In this document: in pieces, positions 1 to 6,990 of the stretch
Layout of the letters: each line of letters opens with the position of its first letter
Position numbering within the stretch: the first letter of the stretch is position 1
From: a virus
DNA: 21,860 nt
Strand: one strand, 5' to 3'
IMG/VR virus record: IMGVR_UViG_3300031198_000009
Location: 1 to 21,860 of that record
Translations under genes and position numbers: made by a program
Notes under the pieces: model-generated
Told to the model about the DNA's origin: nothing
The model's input: only the letters and a program-made list of their open reading frames with translations
Database searches by the model: none

Positions 1-96
1 AACGAAACCCGGCGACAAACGATCGTCGCCGGGAATACACTTACAGCAATGACACGTAAGCAACCGGCGATTGTGTCGGTTTTTTCTGGTGGGTGA
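1..96 (+). CDS. possible C-terminal end of an upstream gene (partial)
   Basis: Frame 1 is open from the first base to a TGA at 94-96, one base before the ATG of the next gene. That spacing fits the tight packing of the rest of the window. The residues (about 31, ending IVSVFSGG) match no family I recognise. By synteny the upstream gene should be a capsid or capsid-associated gene. Against it, a perfect 9-bp hairpin lies inside the frame, and the other two frames close at 51 and 59, so either could be the true end of the upstream gene. Low confidence. Confidence 0.3.
   Translation, partial: NETRRQTIVAGNTLTAMTRKQPAIVSVFSGG
8..33 (+). terminator. strong 9-bp hairpin, possible terminator or processing site
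   Basis: CCCGGCGAC at 8-16 pairs perfectly with GTCGCCGGG at 25-33 across an 8-nt loop. No T-run follows directly. A weaker AACCG/CGGTT stem at 62-81 leads into six T residues at 80-85. The pair could separate the upstream capsid transcript from this operon, or the first hairpin could be coding sequence. The function is inferred from structure alone. Confidence 0.4.
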
Positions 97-97
97 T

Positions 98-433
98 ATG
101 CCAAAGATCGAATTTATCGAGGACGCCGAATACGAAGTCGCGAACGAAGACGGGACCCGAAAGGCTACCAGAATCGCTAAGGGGACGATCCAGGACGTCA
201 ACGAAGCCACGGCTGCGCGGTGGGAACGTCGTGGTAAGGTGAAGCGGGTTATTTCCCGGATCGAGCACGCGATGAATGCCCCGGTGGCGCCAGCCGCACC
301 CGTTGCACCTGTCGCTCCACCAGCACCACCAGCCGCCAGTGTGCTCGCCGCGCCGGTAGCTCCGCCCGCGCCGGCACCAGAACCGGAGAAGCGTGGACCC
401 GGACGGCCGCCCAAGATACCGGGAAACGCATAA
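98..433 (+). CDS. small head-module protein with Pro/Ala tether and AT-hook-like C-terminus
   Basis: This is a 111-residue protein. I start it at ATG 98, with GGTGGG at 88-93 as ribosome-binding site, rather than at the TTG at 71. Residues 1-50 form a compact domain of the kind seen in small phage proteins next to capsid genes and in the FluMu/HI1506 N-terminal fold: a beta-rich start, then a segment like ATAARWERRGKVKRV. Residues about 66-100 are a low-complexity Pro/Ala/Val linker. The end, KRGPGRPPK, matches the GRP core of an AT-hook. A slippery G GGA AAC lies in phase four codons before the stop, so ribosomes probably also make a longer fusion with the next reading frame. The biochemical role is unknown. 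The position fits a capsid- or neck-associated protein. Confidence 0.75.
   Translation: MPKIEFIEDAEYEVANEDGTRKATRIAKGTIQDVNEATAARWERRGKVKRVISRIEHAMNAPVAPAAPVAPVAPPAPPAASVLAAPVAPPAPAPEPEKRGPGRPPKIPGNA
421..427 (+). other. predicted -1 ribosomal frameshift site (G GGA AAC)
   Basis: In the frame of the gene at 98 the codons read CCG GGA AAC GCA TAA, so positions 421-427 are an X XXY YYZ heptamer in the correct phase. Slipping back one base gives codons CGC ATA AGC and joins the frame of the next gene, which has no ATG, GTG or TTG before 499. The same heptamer occurs in phase in the tail chaperone gene (13537-13543), where frameshifting is expected. Predicted fusion: 110 plus 220 residues. Confidence 0.65.
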
Positions 434-446
434 GCGCGTCCGCACG

Positions 447-487
447 CACGCCAGCCGGCGAGCGAGACACGTTCCCGGACTGGCGTG
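447..487 (+). other. stem-loop downstream of the frameshift heptamer
   Basis: CACGCCAG at 447-454 pairs with CTGGCGTG at 480-487. Past a bulged A at 479, CCGG at 455-458 also pairs with CCGG at 475-478, giving 12 pairs around a 16-nt loop. It starts 19 nt after the heptamer, further than the usual 5-9 nt. A small GCGT/ACGC hairpin at 436-447 is nearer. It could stimulate slippage or slow initiation at TTG 499. Confidence 0.45.
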
Positions 488-498
488 GGGAAACCGTC

Positions 499-1089
499 TT
501 GGTTCTCGGCGCTGGTATGTCGGCGAAGACGGTGGCCGATACGCTCCGGCCGGGAGCGGTGCGGGTGATCGCGATAAACCGGTCATTCGAATTGATGCCA
601 TCGGCCGAAGTCCTTTACGCGGCCGATTCAGGTTTCTGGCGCGCGTACCCGCGCGCACGCAAGTTCGATGGTTGGCGGTTCTGCGCCGATGATCACATTC
701 GTTATTTGGACTCAGGCGTCTACCCTGTGACCATTGCGAAGGGTCCGACAAAACTTAGGCTAACAGAAATGATCAGGCAGCCGGTCGGCACCGTCGGTTA
801 TGGTGGCAATTCAGGATTTCAGGCGGTTAATCTTGCGGCGCAGTTTGGGGCGTCTAAGATATTGCTATGTCTGGATTATTGCGGGGCGCACTGGCATCCG
901 GACCATGGGCCGGGACTTCGCAATCCAAGTGCTTTTGAATTTAAGAAATGGGCGAACGACCTCGACCGGCAAGCTGGAATTCTAAGATCTTGGGGCATTG
1001 AAGTCTTAAACGTCGCACGAAATAGTATTTTGAGAGCTTACCCTTATGCCGACTGCGGTTTGTTTAATAAGAACGAGTGTGCATTATAG
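499..1089 (+). CDS. Rossmann-type enzyme, phage 'norphogenetic'/MptE-like group, probably the frameshift partner of the upstream gene
   Basis: From TTG 499 the product is 196 residues. The real N-terminus probably lies upstream. The open frame encodes FPDWRGETVLVLGAGMS across the TTG, and GETVLVLGAG is a complete first Rossmann strand and glycine loop, which TTG initiation would shorten. Later hallmarks are YGGNSGFQAVNLA (about 101-113), GASKILLCLDY (117-127) and HWHPDH (131-136). In my memory these match phage proteins related to the MptE/DUF115 group, which use nucleotide or nucleotide-sugar-like substrates. The 3' end overlaps the first glycosyltransferase by 44 nt. Weak initiation at TTG 499 (GTGGGG upstream) remains possible. 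Exact reaction unknown. Confidence 0.75.
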   Translation: MVLGAGMSAKTVADTLRPGAVRVIAINRSFELMPSAEVLYAADSGFWRAYPRARKFDGWRFCADDHIRYLDSGVYPVTIAKGPTKLRLTEMIRQPVGTVGYGGNSGFQAVNLAAQFGASKILLCLDYCGAHWHPDHGPGLRNPSAFEFKKWANDLDRQAGILRSWGIEVLNVARNSILRAYPYADCGLFNKNECAL

Positions 1090-1834
1090 GCACGAAGCTT
1101 TTATAAAAGGGCTCGCGGCCGCCGGTTACATCGTAACTACCAAACCGCTTAGGAAGATCGACCGCGACGACATTCTTGTTATCTGGAATCGCGGCAGTCA
1201 ATTTCAGTATGAAGCGCGGCGGCATGACCATGCACATTCTCGGATCATCGTCGCCGAGAACGGCTATACGGACGCGGTCGACCAGGACGGCCATCAATGG
1301 TTCAGCCTGGCGATCGACCATCACAACGGGTGCGGTCGCTGGTATCAGGGGGAAACCGCGCGTTTTCCGCTCATGGGCCAAAATCTGAGGCCGTGGCGGG
1401 AGGAAGGCGGTTTCATCCTGGTGTTGCCGCAACGTGGCATCGGTGCGCCTGGCGTGGCCATGCCGGCGAGCTGGCCGCGCCTGATCGTCGAGCGTTTGAA
1501 GAAGGTGACGCGGCGCGAGATCCGGGTTCGGCCTCACCCTGGATTGAAGTCGCTCGCCAAGCCGCTGGCGCCCGCGCTCGCGGGATGTCACGCCGTGGTG
1601 ACTTGGGGTTCGGGCGCGGCGCTAAAATCCATCATGCTCGGCGTGCCGGCGTTTTATGAGCTTCCCGGCTGGATAGGTGCGCCGGCTGCGCGGTTCGGGT
1701 TCGACACGATCGAGAACCCGTTCCTCGGCGATCGCGTGCCGATGTTTGAGCGTATGGCATGGTCACAATGGACGGTCGCCGAGATCTCCAGCGGTGAACC
1801 TTTCCGGATGCTTATGAAGGTGCCCAAGAAATGA
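1046..1834 (+). CDS. GT-B-like glycosyltransferase, paralog 1 of 3
   Basis: A 262-residue protein related to the products at 1831 and 2777. Shared landmarks: a central strand plus glycine turn VAENGY (69-74), an IRVRPHPG segment (159-166), and VVTWGSGAALKSIMLGVP (184-201). The last is typical of the nucleotide-sugar side of GT-B and capsule-synthesis-type enzymes. It ends with the MAWSQWTVAEI segment that all three share. I start at ATG 1046 (GAGAG at 1032-1036), overlapping the previous gene, because the N-terminus then aligns with its paralogs. It likely transfers a sugar in the cytoplasm. Donor and acceptor cannot be read from the sequence. It lacks a full second Rossmann domain by length, so it may be a reduced fold. 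Confidence 0.7.
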   Translation: MPTAVCLIRTSVHYRHEAFIKGLAAAGYIVTTKPLRKIDRDDILVIWNRGSQFQYEARRHDHAHSRIIVAENGYTDAVDQDGHQWFSLAIDHHNGCGRWYQGETARFPLMGQNLRPWREEGGFILVLPQRGIGAPGVAMPASWPRLIVERLKKVTRREIRVRPHPGLKSLAKPLAPALAGCHAVVTWGSGAALKSIMLGVPAFYELPGWIGAPAARFGFDTIENPFLGDRVPMFERMAWSQWTVAEISSGEPFRMLMKVPKK

Positions 1835-2658
1835 AAGTCGCTCTTTACGCCTTCCCGCAAAACGGCCGTGCCAACCATATCGCGGATGCCATGCAGATAG
1901 GGTTGACCGTGCATGGCATCCGCGCGCCAATCTTAAGGCGGTGGACCGGTGACGTGGTCGCCGATGTTGTCATCGCATACGGCTGGAACCACGAAGCGGT
2001 TTTTACCGCATATCGGCGAGCGGGCGGCCATTTCGCTTATTTCGACATGGGTTATTTCAACCGCAAGCCGGTCGGCGACAAGGGCGGCGCGCGGGAGGGA
2101 CATCACCGGCTTTCGGTGGATGGTTGGGACACCGCCGACACCATGGCGCGCGGCATGCCGGCCGATCGGTGGGATGATCTGGGAATCGAGGTCGCGCCGA
2201 ACCGCACCGGCGAGCAGCCGGGCGCGGTGCTGGTCGCCGGCATGTCTGGCAAGGCGGCCGGAACCCATGGGTTCAAGCCGCTAGAGTGGGAACTTCGCAC
2301 GGTTGCCCAGATCAAGAAAGAATTTCCCACGGTCGAGGTGATCTATCGACCCAAGCCGGCGAGCTTGGACGCGATCGAGCCGATTGCCGATGTTCTTAAG
2401 CGCGTTGGCATGATCGTCACCCATCATTCAAACGTCGCGGTCGATGGCTTGGTTGCGGCGGTACCGTCATGGGCGGCGAAGGGTGTCGGCAAAATGGTGT
2501 CGGTGCCGTCGATGCTCGACGCGGTCGCGCAGCGCGCGCCGGTACTGTCGCTCGACGAACGCCGGGCCCTGCTCGCCGATGTCGCTTATGCGCAATGGGC
2601 GCCGTCGGAGATGCGCTCCGGCGCGGCCTGGGAACATATCCGGAGGATCATCGAGTGA
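1831..2658 (+). CDS. GT-B-like glycosyltransferase, paralog 2 of 3
   Basis: 275 residues, starting at an ATGA overlap with the previous gene (GAAGGTG upstream as ribosome-binding site). It shares the family layout: YFDMGYF (70-76), EVIYRPKPAS (169-178), IVTHHSNVAVDGLVAAVP (195-212) and VAYAQWAPSEM near the end. Relative to paralog 1 the loop before the C-terminal helix differs (THHSN instead of TWGSG). This suggests a different acceptor or donor, or lost activity. It is translationally coupled on both sides, so the paralogs are likely made in similar amounts. Confidence 0.7.
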   Translation: MKVALYAFPQNGRANHIADAMQIGLTVHGIRAPILRRWTGDVVADVVIAYGWNHEAVFTAYRRAGGHFAYFDMGYFNRKPVGDKGGAREGHHRLSVDGWDTADTMARGMPADRWDDLGIEVAPNRTGEQPGAVLVAGMSGKAAGTHGFKPLEWELRTVAQIKKEFPTVEVIYRPKPASLDAIEPIADVLKRVGMIVTHHSNVAVDGLVAAVPSWAAKGVGKMVSVPSMLDAVAQRAPVLSLDERRALLADVAYAQWAPSEMRSGAAWEHIRRIIE

Positions 2659-2777
2659 GGTGGTGGCTTGGTCGGCTATGGATGTGGTTTCGCGGTGATC
2701 GTGGATGCGGCGGTGAGGGGTTCACCCTCGACAAGCAGAATCTTCCGGTTCCGTGTTTTAAACGAGGGTGTCACTGA
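2655..2777 (+). CDS. 40-residue coupled small protein, Cys/Trp-rich (hypothetical)
   Basis: This fills the gap between two glycosyltransferase genes exactly. GTG 2655 overlaps the upstream stop (GTGA), and its own TGA (2775-2777) overlaps the next ATG (TGATG). A strong GGAGG lies at 2642-2646, 8 nt before the GTG. The product begins with a basic Trp-rich stretch (MRWWLGRLWMWF) and ends with three cysteines and a final His (GCGG, PCFKRGCH), perhaps a small metal site or a membrane-surface peptide. No family recognised. The case rests on ribosome-binding site and junctions rather than on homology. Confidence 0.55.
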   Translation: MRWWLGRLWMWFRGDRGCGGEGFTLDKQNLPVPCFKRGCH

Positions 2778-3637
2778 TGAAGTTCGTTTTCTACATCGCG
2801 GAAGGCAAGTCGCGCGAAGCACCCCTTTGCGAAGCTTGGGTGAAAGGGTGCCGCATAACTGGCGATCATGTCACGGTCGCGCCGAACAGGGGGAACCCTA
2901 TCCCGGCTGATGTCGCGATTATGGTCGGGCTCAAGTCGATCGTGCTGCGTGAAGCCTGCGTCGCGGCCGGTCAACGGGTCCTGATCTTCGACAAAGGATA
3001 TGATCGCCGGGATGATTGGTGGCGCATGGCGATCGACGCGCACCAGCCGACTGACTATCTCGGCAAAATCCCGCGCGACTACGCGCGTGCGGCCGCGCAA
3101 GGATGGAACCCAAAACCATGGCGTCAACCGCACCCCGCTTCCCCTGTGATCATCGCGGGCGGTGGCCGTAAATATTACATCACGCATGATCTTCCGGAGC
3201 CGGCCGAATATGTCGCCGAGATTGTGCGTGATATTCGTGCGGCAGGATGCACGCGCAAGATTTGGTATCGTCCCAAGCCTTCGATGTCCGACGTGGTACC
3301 AGTTGCGGGAACGACCTTGTCTCGGCATAAATCAATTTACGAGATCTTGGACGATGCACATGCGCTGATCACTTACGGCTCGAATGCTTGCTTTGAGGCG
3401 ATGCTTGCCGGCGTGCCGTCGATCGTGCTCGGCGACGCGATCGCGGGTCCCATATCGTCGCGCCAGATCGACGACATAGAGGACCCGCTACTTGCACCAG
3501 ACGGGGGGCGTCTATCGCTGCTTGCCAGTCTAGCTTACTGTCAATTTCGCGCAAGTGAGATCGCGAGCGGATGGGGCGTCAATGAAATTAAAACGCAATT
3601 ACGCGAAGTTGTACCGGGAACATCACGCGACATATGA
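2777..3637 (+). CDS. GT-B-like glycosyltransferase, paralog 3 of 3
   Basis: 286 residues from ATG 2777, preceded by GAGGG at 2764-2768. The GTG at 2768 is in frame but poorly placed. Family landmarks: LIFDKGYD (69-76) followed by a Trp-rich WWRMAID, KIWYRPKP (161-168), LITYGSNACFEAMLAGVP (197-214) and LAYCQFRASEI. The THDLPEPAEYVAEIV region fits a helix of the nucleotide-binding half. The last 56 nt overlap the start of the methyltransferase at 3582. The C-terminus runs about 12 residues past the end of its paralogs into that overlap, which suggests the downstream gene was joined here by recombination. Function is inferred by family. Confidence 0.7.
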   Translation: MKFVFYIAEGKSREAPLCEAWVKGCRITGDHVTVAPNRGNPIPADVAIMVGLKSIVLREACVAAGQRVLIFDKGYDRRDDWWRMAIDAHQPTDYLGKIPRDYARAAAQGWNPKPWRQPHPASPVIIAGGGRKYYITHDLPEPAEYVAEIVRDIRAAGCTRKIWYRPKPSMSDVVPVAGTTLSRHKSIYEILDDAHALITYGSNACFEAMLAGVPSIVLGDAIAGPISSRQIDDIEDPLLAPDGGRLSLLASLAYCQFRASEIASGWGVNEIKTQLREVVPGTSRDI

Positions 3638-4109
3638 AAAACATTTCTCTGGTAAAGTAAGTCAGGCACAAATCAGAGAAATAAGAAAATTAGTCGAGTG
3701 GTCGAAACCTGATCGATTGCTAGATTATGGATCTGGTAAAGGCTACCAATACTTAGAAAAACGGATTCATGATCAATGGGGCGGCCTCCTTCCTTATTGC
3801 TATGATCCGGGTGTTCTACAGATCGGCAATAAACCAGACGGTACATTCGGCGGTGTCATCTGTACCGACGTCATGGAACACATTGACCCGGACGATGTCG
3901 ACATGATCCTTGCCGACATTTTCGGGTCTTTGCATCAGACCGGACCGGTGTTCGCTTATTTTCACATCAGCACCAGGCTTGCCGGAAAGGTGTTCGACAA
4001 CGGCGAAAACGTTCACCTCACCGTGCAACCGTCGAGTTGGTGGGATGCCAAATTGAATCGTTTCGAGACGCGGCCGGATCTCATCATACGGGCGACCTAT
4101 GCAGATTAG
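3582..4109 (+). CDS. class I SAM-dependent methyltransferase, 'DYG' pair member 1
   Basis: 175 residues from ATG 3582 (GGGGC about 6 nt upstream). The GTG at 3555 is a weaker option. SAM-binding motif I is LLDYGSGKG (46-54). An acidic post-motif CYDPGV (73-78) and motif GVICTDVMEHID (91-102) follow, then a conserved NVHLTVQ..SWW (143-154). The paralog at 6442 has the same order. The first 180 bases are rich in A and T while the rest is GC-rich, so the gene looks like a mosaic. The short compact domain without a DNA- or rRNA-recognition insert fits a small-molecule or sugar methyltransferase. The substrate is unknown. Confidence 0.75.
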   Translation: MKLKRNYAKLYREHHATYEKHFSGKVSQAQIREIRKLVEWSKPDRLLDYGSGKGYQYLEKRIHDQWGGLLPYCYDPGVLQIGNKPDGTFGGVICTDVMEHIDPDDVDMILADIFGSLHQTGPVFAYFHISTRLAGKVFDNGENVHLTVQPSSWWDAKLNRFETRPDLIIRATYAD

Positions 4110-4905
4110 AATCGTCAGCACATGCAACGCGGAAGGCTGGAAACAGACCGGCCGGCGTATGGCGGAAACCTTCGTCGAGCACTGGCCGAAGCAGGCGACG
4201 CTTGAGGTTTACGCCGAAGGGTTCACGGTCGACGTTGCCGGCGTCGTCCAACGCCAGTTGCCGGAATGGTTTGAAGCTTGGAAGGTCCGGCACGCCGACA
4301 ACCCGGACGCGCACGGGCGGAACAAAGCGCGGTTCGGCAAGATCGACCTGCGTAAGGGCAAGCCGTATAGCTATCGCCGCGATTGCGTTCGGTTCGCGCA
4401 CAAGGTCGCGGCGCTGACTGACGCGGCCGCGCGGCCGCCGGCCGCGCCGGGTTGGTTGATCATGTGCGATGCGGACGTGGTGACACACGCAACCGTGACG
4501 CTCGATTGGCTGCAATCCCTGGTGAAGGACCCGGCGTTTTACATGGCCTGGCTCGATCGTGCGGCCTGGTATCCAGAATGCGGGTTCGTGGTGTTCAACG
4601 AGACGCACCCGGCGCATGTGCCGTTCATGACCTGGTTTCGCGACGTCTATGCGACCGATTACGTTTTCAAGTTCCAGGAAACCCACGACAGCTTTGTGTT
4701 GCAACAGCTTGTTGCGCGTGCGGTCGCGCGGGGGGACTTTCCTAAACCTGTCAGCCTATCCGGCAACGATATGGCGCGGCGGTCGTCACATCCGTTCGTT
4801 TATTCTCGGCTGGCCGAACGTCTCGACCACGCCAAAGGGAAATTCAAAGCCGGCGGTCGCACGCCGCGCGGATACGTGAAGCGCGGTGAGGCGCATTGGC
4901 AATGA
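4099..4905 (+). CDS. GT-A-type glycosyltransferase with DxD motif
   Basis: 268 residues, overlapping the methyltransferase stop by 11 nt. It begins with a Rossmann-like strand IRIVSTC and carries LIMCDADVVTH, whose DAD at 124-126 is the probable metal and nucleotide-sugar site. YPECGFVVFN (158-167) and a QETHDSF segment follow (193-199), together the layout I know from phage GT-A enzymes. The DYRFD-like stretch around residues 90-100 (YSYRRDCVRFAHKV) precedes the DxD as usual. It probably transfers a hexose onto a phage or host acceptor in the cytoplasm. The next gene starts in its stop codon (ATGA). Confidence 0.75.
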   Translation: MQIRIVSTCNAEGWKQTGRRMAETFVEHWPKQATLEVYAEGFTVDVAGVVQRQLPEWFEAWKVRHADNPDAHGRNKARFGKIDLRKGKPYSYRRDCVRFAHKVAALTDAAARPPAAPGWLIMCDADVVTHATVTLDWLQSLVKDPAFYMAWLDRAAWYPECGFVVFNETHPAHVPFMTWFRDVYATDYVFKFQETHDSFVLQQLVARAVARGDFPKPVSLSGNDMARRSSHPFVYSRLAERLDHAKGKFKAGGRTPRGYVKRGEAHWQ

Positions 4906-5513
4906 AGTTTGTGGATTACGATCGGAAGATGCAGAAAATCCTTGCGGCACCCGAACCTTACCAGGGCGATCGGTTGGCGCGGGCATTGCCGTTCTGTCGT
5001 CAGCGTCGCCATGCGCTCGACGTGGGTGCAAACATTGGACTTTGGACGATTCAACTTGTCGCCGTCTTTGAGTGGATAACAGCTTTCGAACCGCATCCGG
5101 ATAGTGTTATCGCGCTACGCGAAAATGTCATCAATCGACCGTCGGTGAAGGTTTCGTCAGTTGCGATCGGCAATCTAAACGGGATTGCATATTTGGATAA
5201 CTTAAAACACCCGTTTGGTTCGCATATTTCACCGGCTGATGTGCGTGGTGAAGTTGAAATCGACATGCGGACTCTTGATGATTTTAAGTTGACGCAGGTC
5301 GACTTCATCAAAATTGATGTCGAGGGGTTCGAAACATTCGTCGTCGAGGGAGGCGAAGAAACAATTCGCCGCGACCGGCCGGTGATAGTGGTCGAGCAGA
5401 AACATGAAAGTCGGTATGGTTTGGAACAACGCGCCACTGTGACCATGCTAGAGAAGTGGGGCGCAACGGTCGAATGGAAGATTAAACACGATTTCTGTAT
5501 GAGGTGGAAATGA
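4902..5513 (+). CDS. FkbM-family methyltransferase, copy 1
   Basis: 203 residues from ATG 4902, which overlaps the preceding TGA (GTGAGG upstream). ALDVGANIGLW (38-48) is SAM motif I and AFEPHP (61-66) the acidic loop. VDFIKIDVEGFE (133-144) and RPVIVVEQK (159-167) are the FkbM signature. FkbM enzymes typically O-methylate hydroxyls on sugars or polyketides, so methylation of a transferred sugar is the natural reading next to glycosyltransferases. It is closely similar to residues about 80-266 of the protein at 7223. Confidence 0.85.
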   Translation: MKFVDYDRKMQKILAAPEPYQGDRLARALPFCRQRRHALDVGANIGLWTIQLVAVFEWITAFEPHPDSVIALRENVINRPSVKVSSVAIGNLNGIAYLDNLKHPFGSHISPADVRGEVEIDMRTLDDFKLTQVDFIKIDVEGFETFVVEGGEETIRRDRPVIVVEQKHESRYGLEQRATVTMLEKWGATVEWKIKHDFCMRWK

Positions 5514-5845
5514 CTGTTCCATATACAAAAACTAACGTTGGTAACAAGTTGTTTACGATCGAATGGGATCTTGAATTGACTGACGCCATGGGTTCTGTTT
5601 CTGGAGATGTTTTCGAAGCTGTCGATTGTGAATTGCTTTCAATTCATGCGACAACTTTAGGTGTTGGTGCGTTGAGTAAGTTCAATTTCAGTAATAAAAA
5701 TTCCGCGAGTGTTTCGATAAATATTGGAAACCCTGACAACAATATAATTATCGAACCTCCGTTTCCTTCCGTTCGTTTCTACAGCCCAACTCTCGAAGAA
5801 GCGGAAGCGACTTTGGCTGTTGCTCTGTTGTTCAAGGAAATCTAA
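5510..5845 (+). CDS. AT-rich, beta-structured probable virion protein (hypothetical)
   Basis: 111 residues from ATG 5510, overlapping the FkbM stop (ATGA), with GAGGTGG upstream. The sequence alternates hydrophobic and polar residues with many Asn, Ser and Thr, and it has no catalytic motif. That is usual for small decoration or fibre-associated proteins. Codon use is clearly richer in A and T than the genes before it, and this composition continues through the next two genes. It is followed after 3 nt by a methyltransferase. The pairing of a virion-like protein with a methyltransferase recurs at 10742-11986. No family recognised. Confidence 0.6.
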   Translation: MTVPYTKTNVGNKLFTIEWDLELTDAMGSVSGDVFEAVDCELLSIHATTLGVGALSKFNFSNKNSASVSINIGNPDNNIIIEPPFPSVRFYSPTLEEAEATLAVALLFKEI

Positions 5846-5848
5846 AAC

Positions 5849-6442
5849 ATGATAGTTTATCCGCGTGTTGTCGTCGAACGTATTGGTAAAGTAATTGGTA
5901 ACACGCGGGTAGACCAAGCGACCATTCAGTTTGAATGTATGAAGCCTGTTATTGAAAAACTTGCACCACATTCGCTTTTAGATTTGGGTTGCGGTTGGGC
6001 AATCATCGATATTTTCATTGCTCAACATGCGCCGGTTACTGAAATCCATCTGGTTGATGGTACAGGCGACGGTACTGTGGAAAAGCGGTCCGGTTTCAAG
6101 GATGATACCAAGGCTTGGAATGATGTTCGGTTCGGCGCGGCGATCGTGAGGGAGAACCTTGGTCATTCGGTGGAAGTGTTCGAACATTTCTCAGAACCTG
6201 AGAAGATTAATACTCAAGTTGATTTGATTATTTCCTGTCGTTCTTGGGGTCATCATTACCCGATTTCCATTTATTCCGAAACCGTGATGCGTTGTGTTAA
6301 GCCGGGTGGTTTTGTAATTACGGATATACGGACAAATACCGACGGATTAGAACAACTTAAGAAAATGGGTCTGGAGATCGTCGAACAAATACCTGACAAA
6401 TCTTCTAAGTGTACCCGTTGGCTGCTTAAGGATATGAGATAA
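5849..6442 (+). CDS. class I SAM-dependent methyltransferase, 'SWGHHYP' family member 1
   Basis: 197 residues, ATG 5849 with AAGGA at 5834-5838. SLLDLGCGWA (42-51) is SAM motif I and IHLVDGTGDG (66-75) the acidic strand. A conserved WNDVRFGAAIVRENL (90-104) follows, then ISCRSWGHHYPISIY (128-142) and a KPGG turn. Two further copies lie at 10167 and 10742 and share every motif. The SWGxHYP block takes the place of the usual motif IV and probably forms the acceptor pocket. The gene is AT-rich, unlike its GC-rich paralogs, so the copies did not arise by recent local duplication. Confidence 0.75.
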   Translation: MIVYPRVVVERIGKVIGNTRVDQATIQFECMKPVIEKLAPHSLLDLGCGWAIIDIFIAQHAPVTEIHLVDGTGDGTVEKRSGFKDDTKAWNDVRFGAAIVRENLGHSVEVFEHFSEPEKINTQVDLIISCRSWGHHYPISIYSETVMRCVKPGGFVITDIRTNTDGLEQLKKMGLEIVEQIPDKSSKCTRWLLKDMR

Positions 6443-6990
6443 TGCCTAAACCGTTTCGTTATGACGACCTGGTTTCCCCTGGTTATTGCGAACTACTACA
6501 TGAAATGCATCAGTCGATGCCATGGGGAAACAAAGGTTATAAGTACGGTAATGACATTATTGAATTTATGAGTTCGCTTGGTGATGAAGGCGGACAAATG
6601 TCGATAATTGATTATGGTTGCGGACAAGCGACTTTAATTGAACATTATCCGGATTTGAATATTCGGTGTTATGATCCTGGTGTTATTGAATTTTCAGATA
6701 TGCCGGAGCCTGCGGACCTTGTGATTTGCACGGATGTTCTAGAGCATATCGAACCGGAGCTTTTATATAATGTTCTCCGGCATATAGCCGAGCTTGCACA
6801 GATGGGAATTTATTTGCACATCGCGACGAAGCCGGCGAAGCAACAGCTTCCCGATGGGCGAAACGCGCATCTGATTGTTCAAGGTCTGGAATGGTGGCGC
6901 GATAAGCTCGCGACAATTTCGGATCATTGGCAGATCCGGGACATGATTGAGGGTTCGAAGTCTTTGACTTTTTGGTTAGTGAGGAACTGA
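6442..6990 (+). CDS. class I SAM-dependent methyltransferase, 'DYG' pair member 2
   Basis: 182 residues, starting in the TAATG junction. IIDYGCGQA (55-63), RCYDPGV (75-81), LVICTDVLEHIEP (93-105) and NAHLIVQGLEWWRDKL (141-156) match the protein at 3582 motif for motif. The first half of the gene is AT-rich and the last third more GC-rich, again suggesting recombination. An in-phase G GGA AAC at 6525-6531 leads to a stop within four codons after slippage and is probably chance. Confidence 0.75.
   Translation: MPKPFRYDDLVSPGYCELLHEMHQSMPWGNKGYKYGNDIIEFMSSLGDEGGQMSIIDYGCGQATLIEHYPDLNIRCYDPGVIEFSDMPEPADLVICTDVLEHIEPELLYNVLRHIAELAQMGIYLHIATKPAKQQLPDGRNAHLIVQGLEWWRDKLATISDHWQIRDMIEGSKSLTFWLVRN

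Noticed and set aside
488-494. GGGAAAC just before TTG 499, and another at 1350-1356
   Set aside because: Neither is in slippery phase with the frame read there.
41-751. Long open frame on the minus strand, and similar ones such as 9487-10248 and 11983-12807
   Set aside because: They mirror GC-rich coding genes on the + strand, lack recognisable domains and have no ribosome-binding site or operon context.
4425-4452. GC palindrome-like stretch of GCGGCCGC type in a glycosyltransferase gene
   Set aside because: It encodes an Ala/Arg/Pro linker with GC-only codons. The symmetry follows from composition.
6525-6531. In-phase G GGA AAC inside the methyltransferase at 6442
   Set aside because: After -1 slippage a stop follows within four codons and no domain is gained. 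It is best explained as chance and shows that the heptamer alone is not proof.
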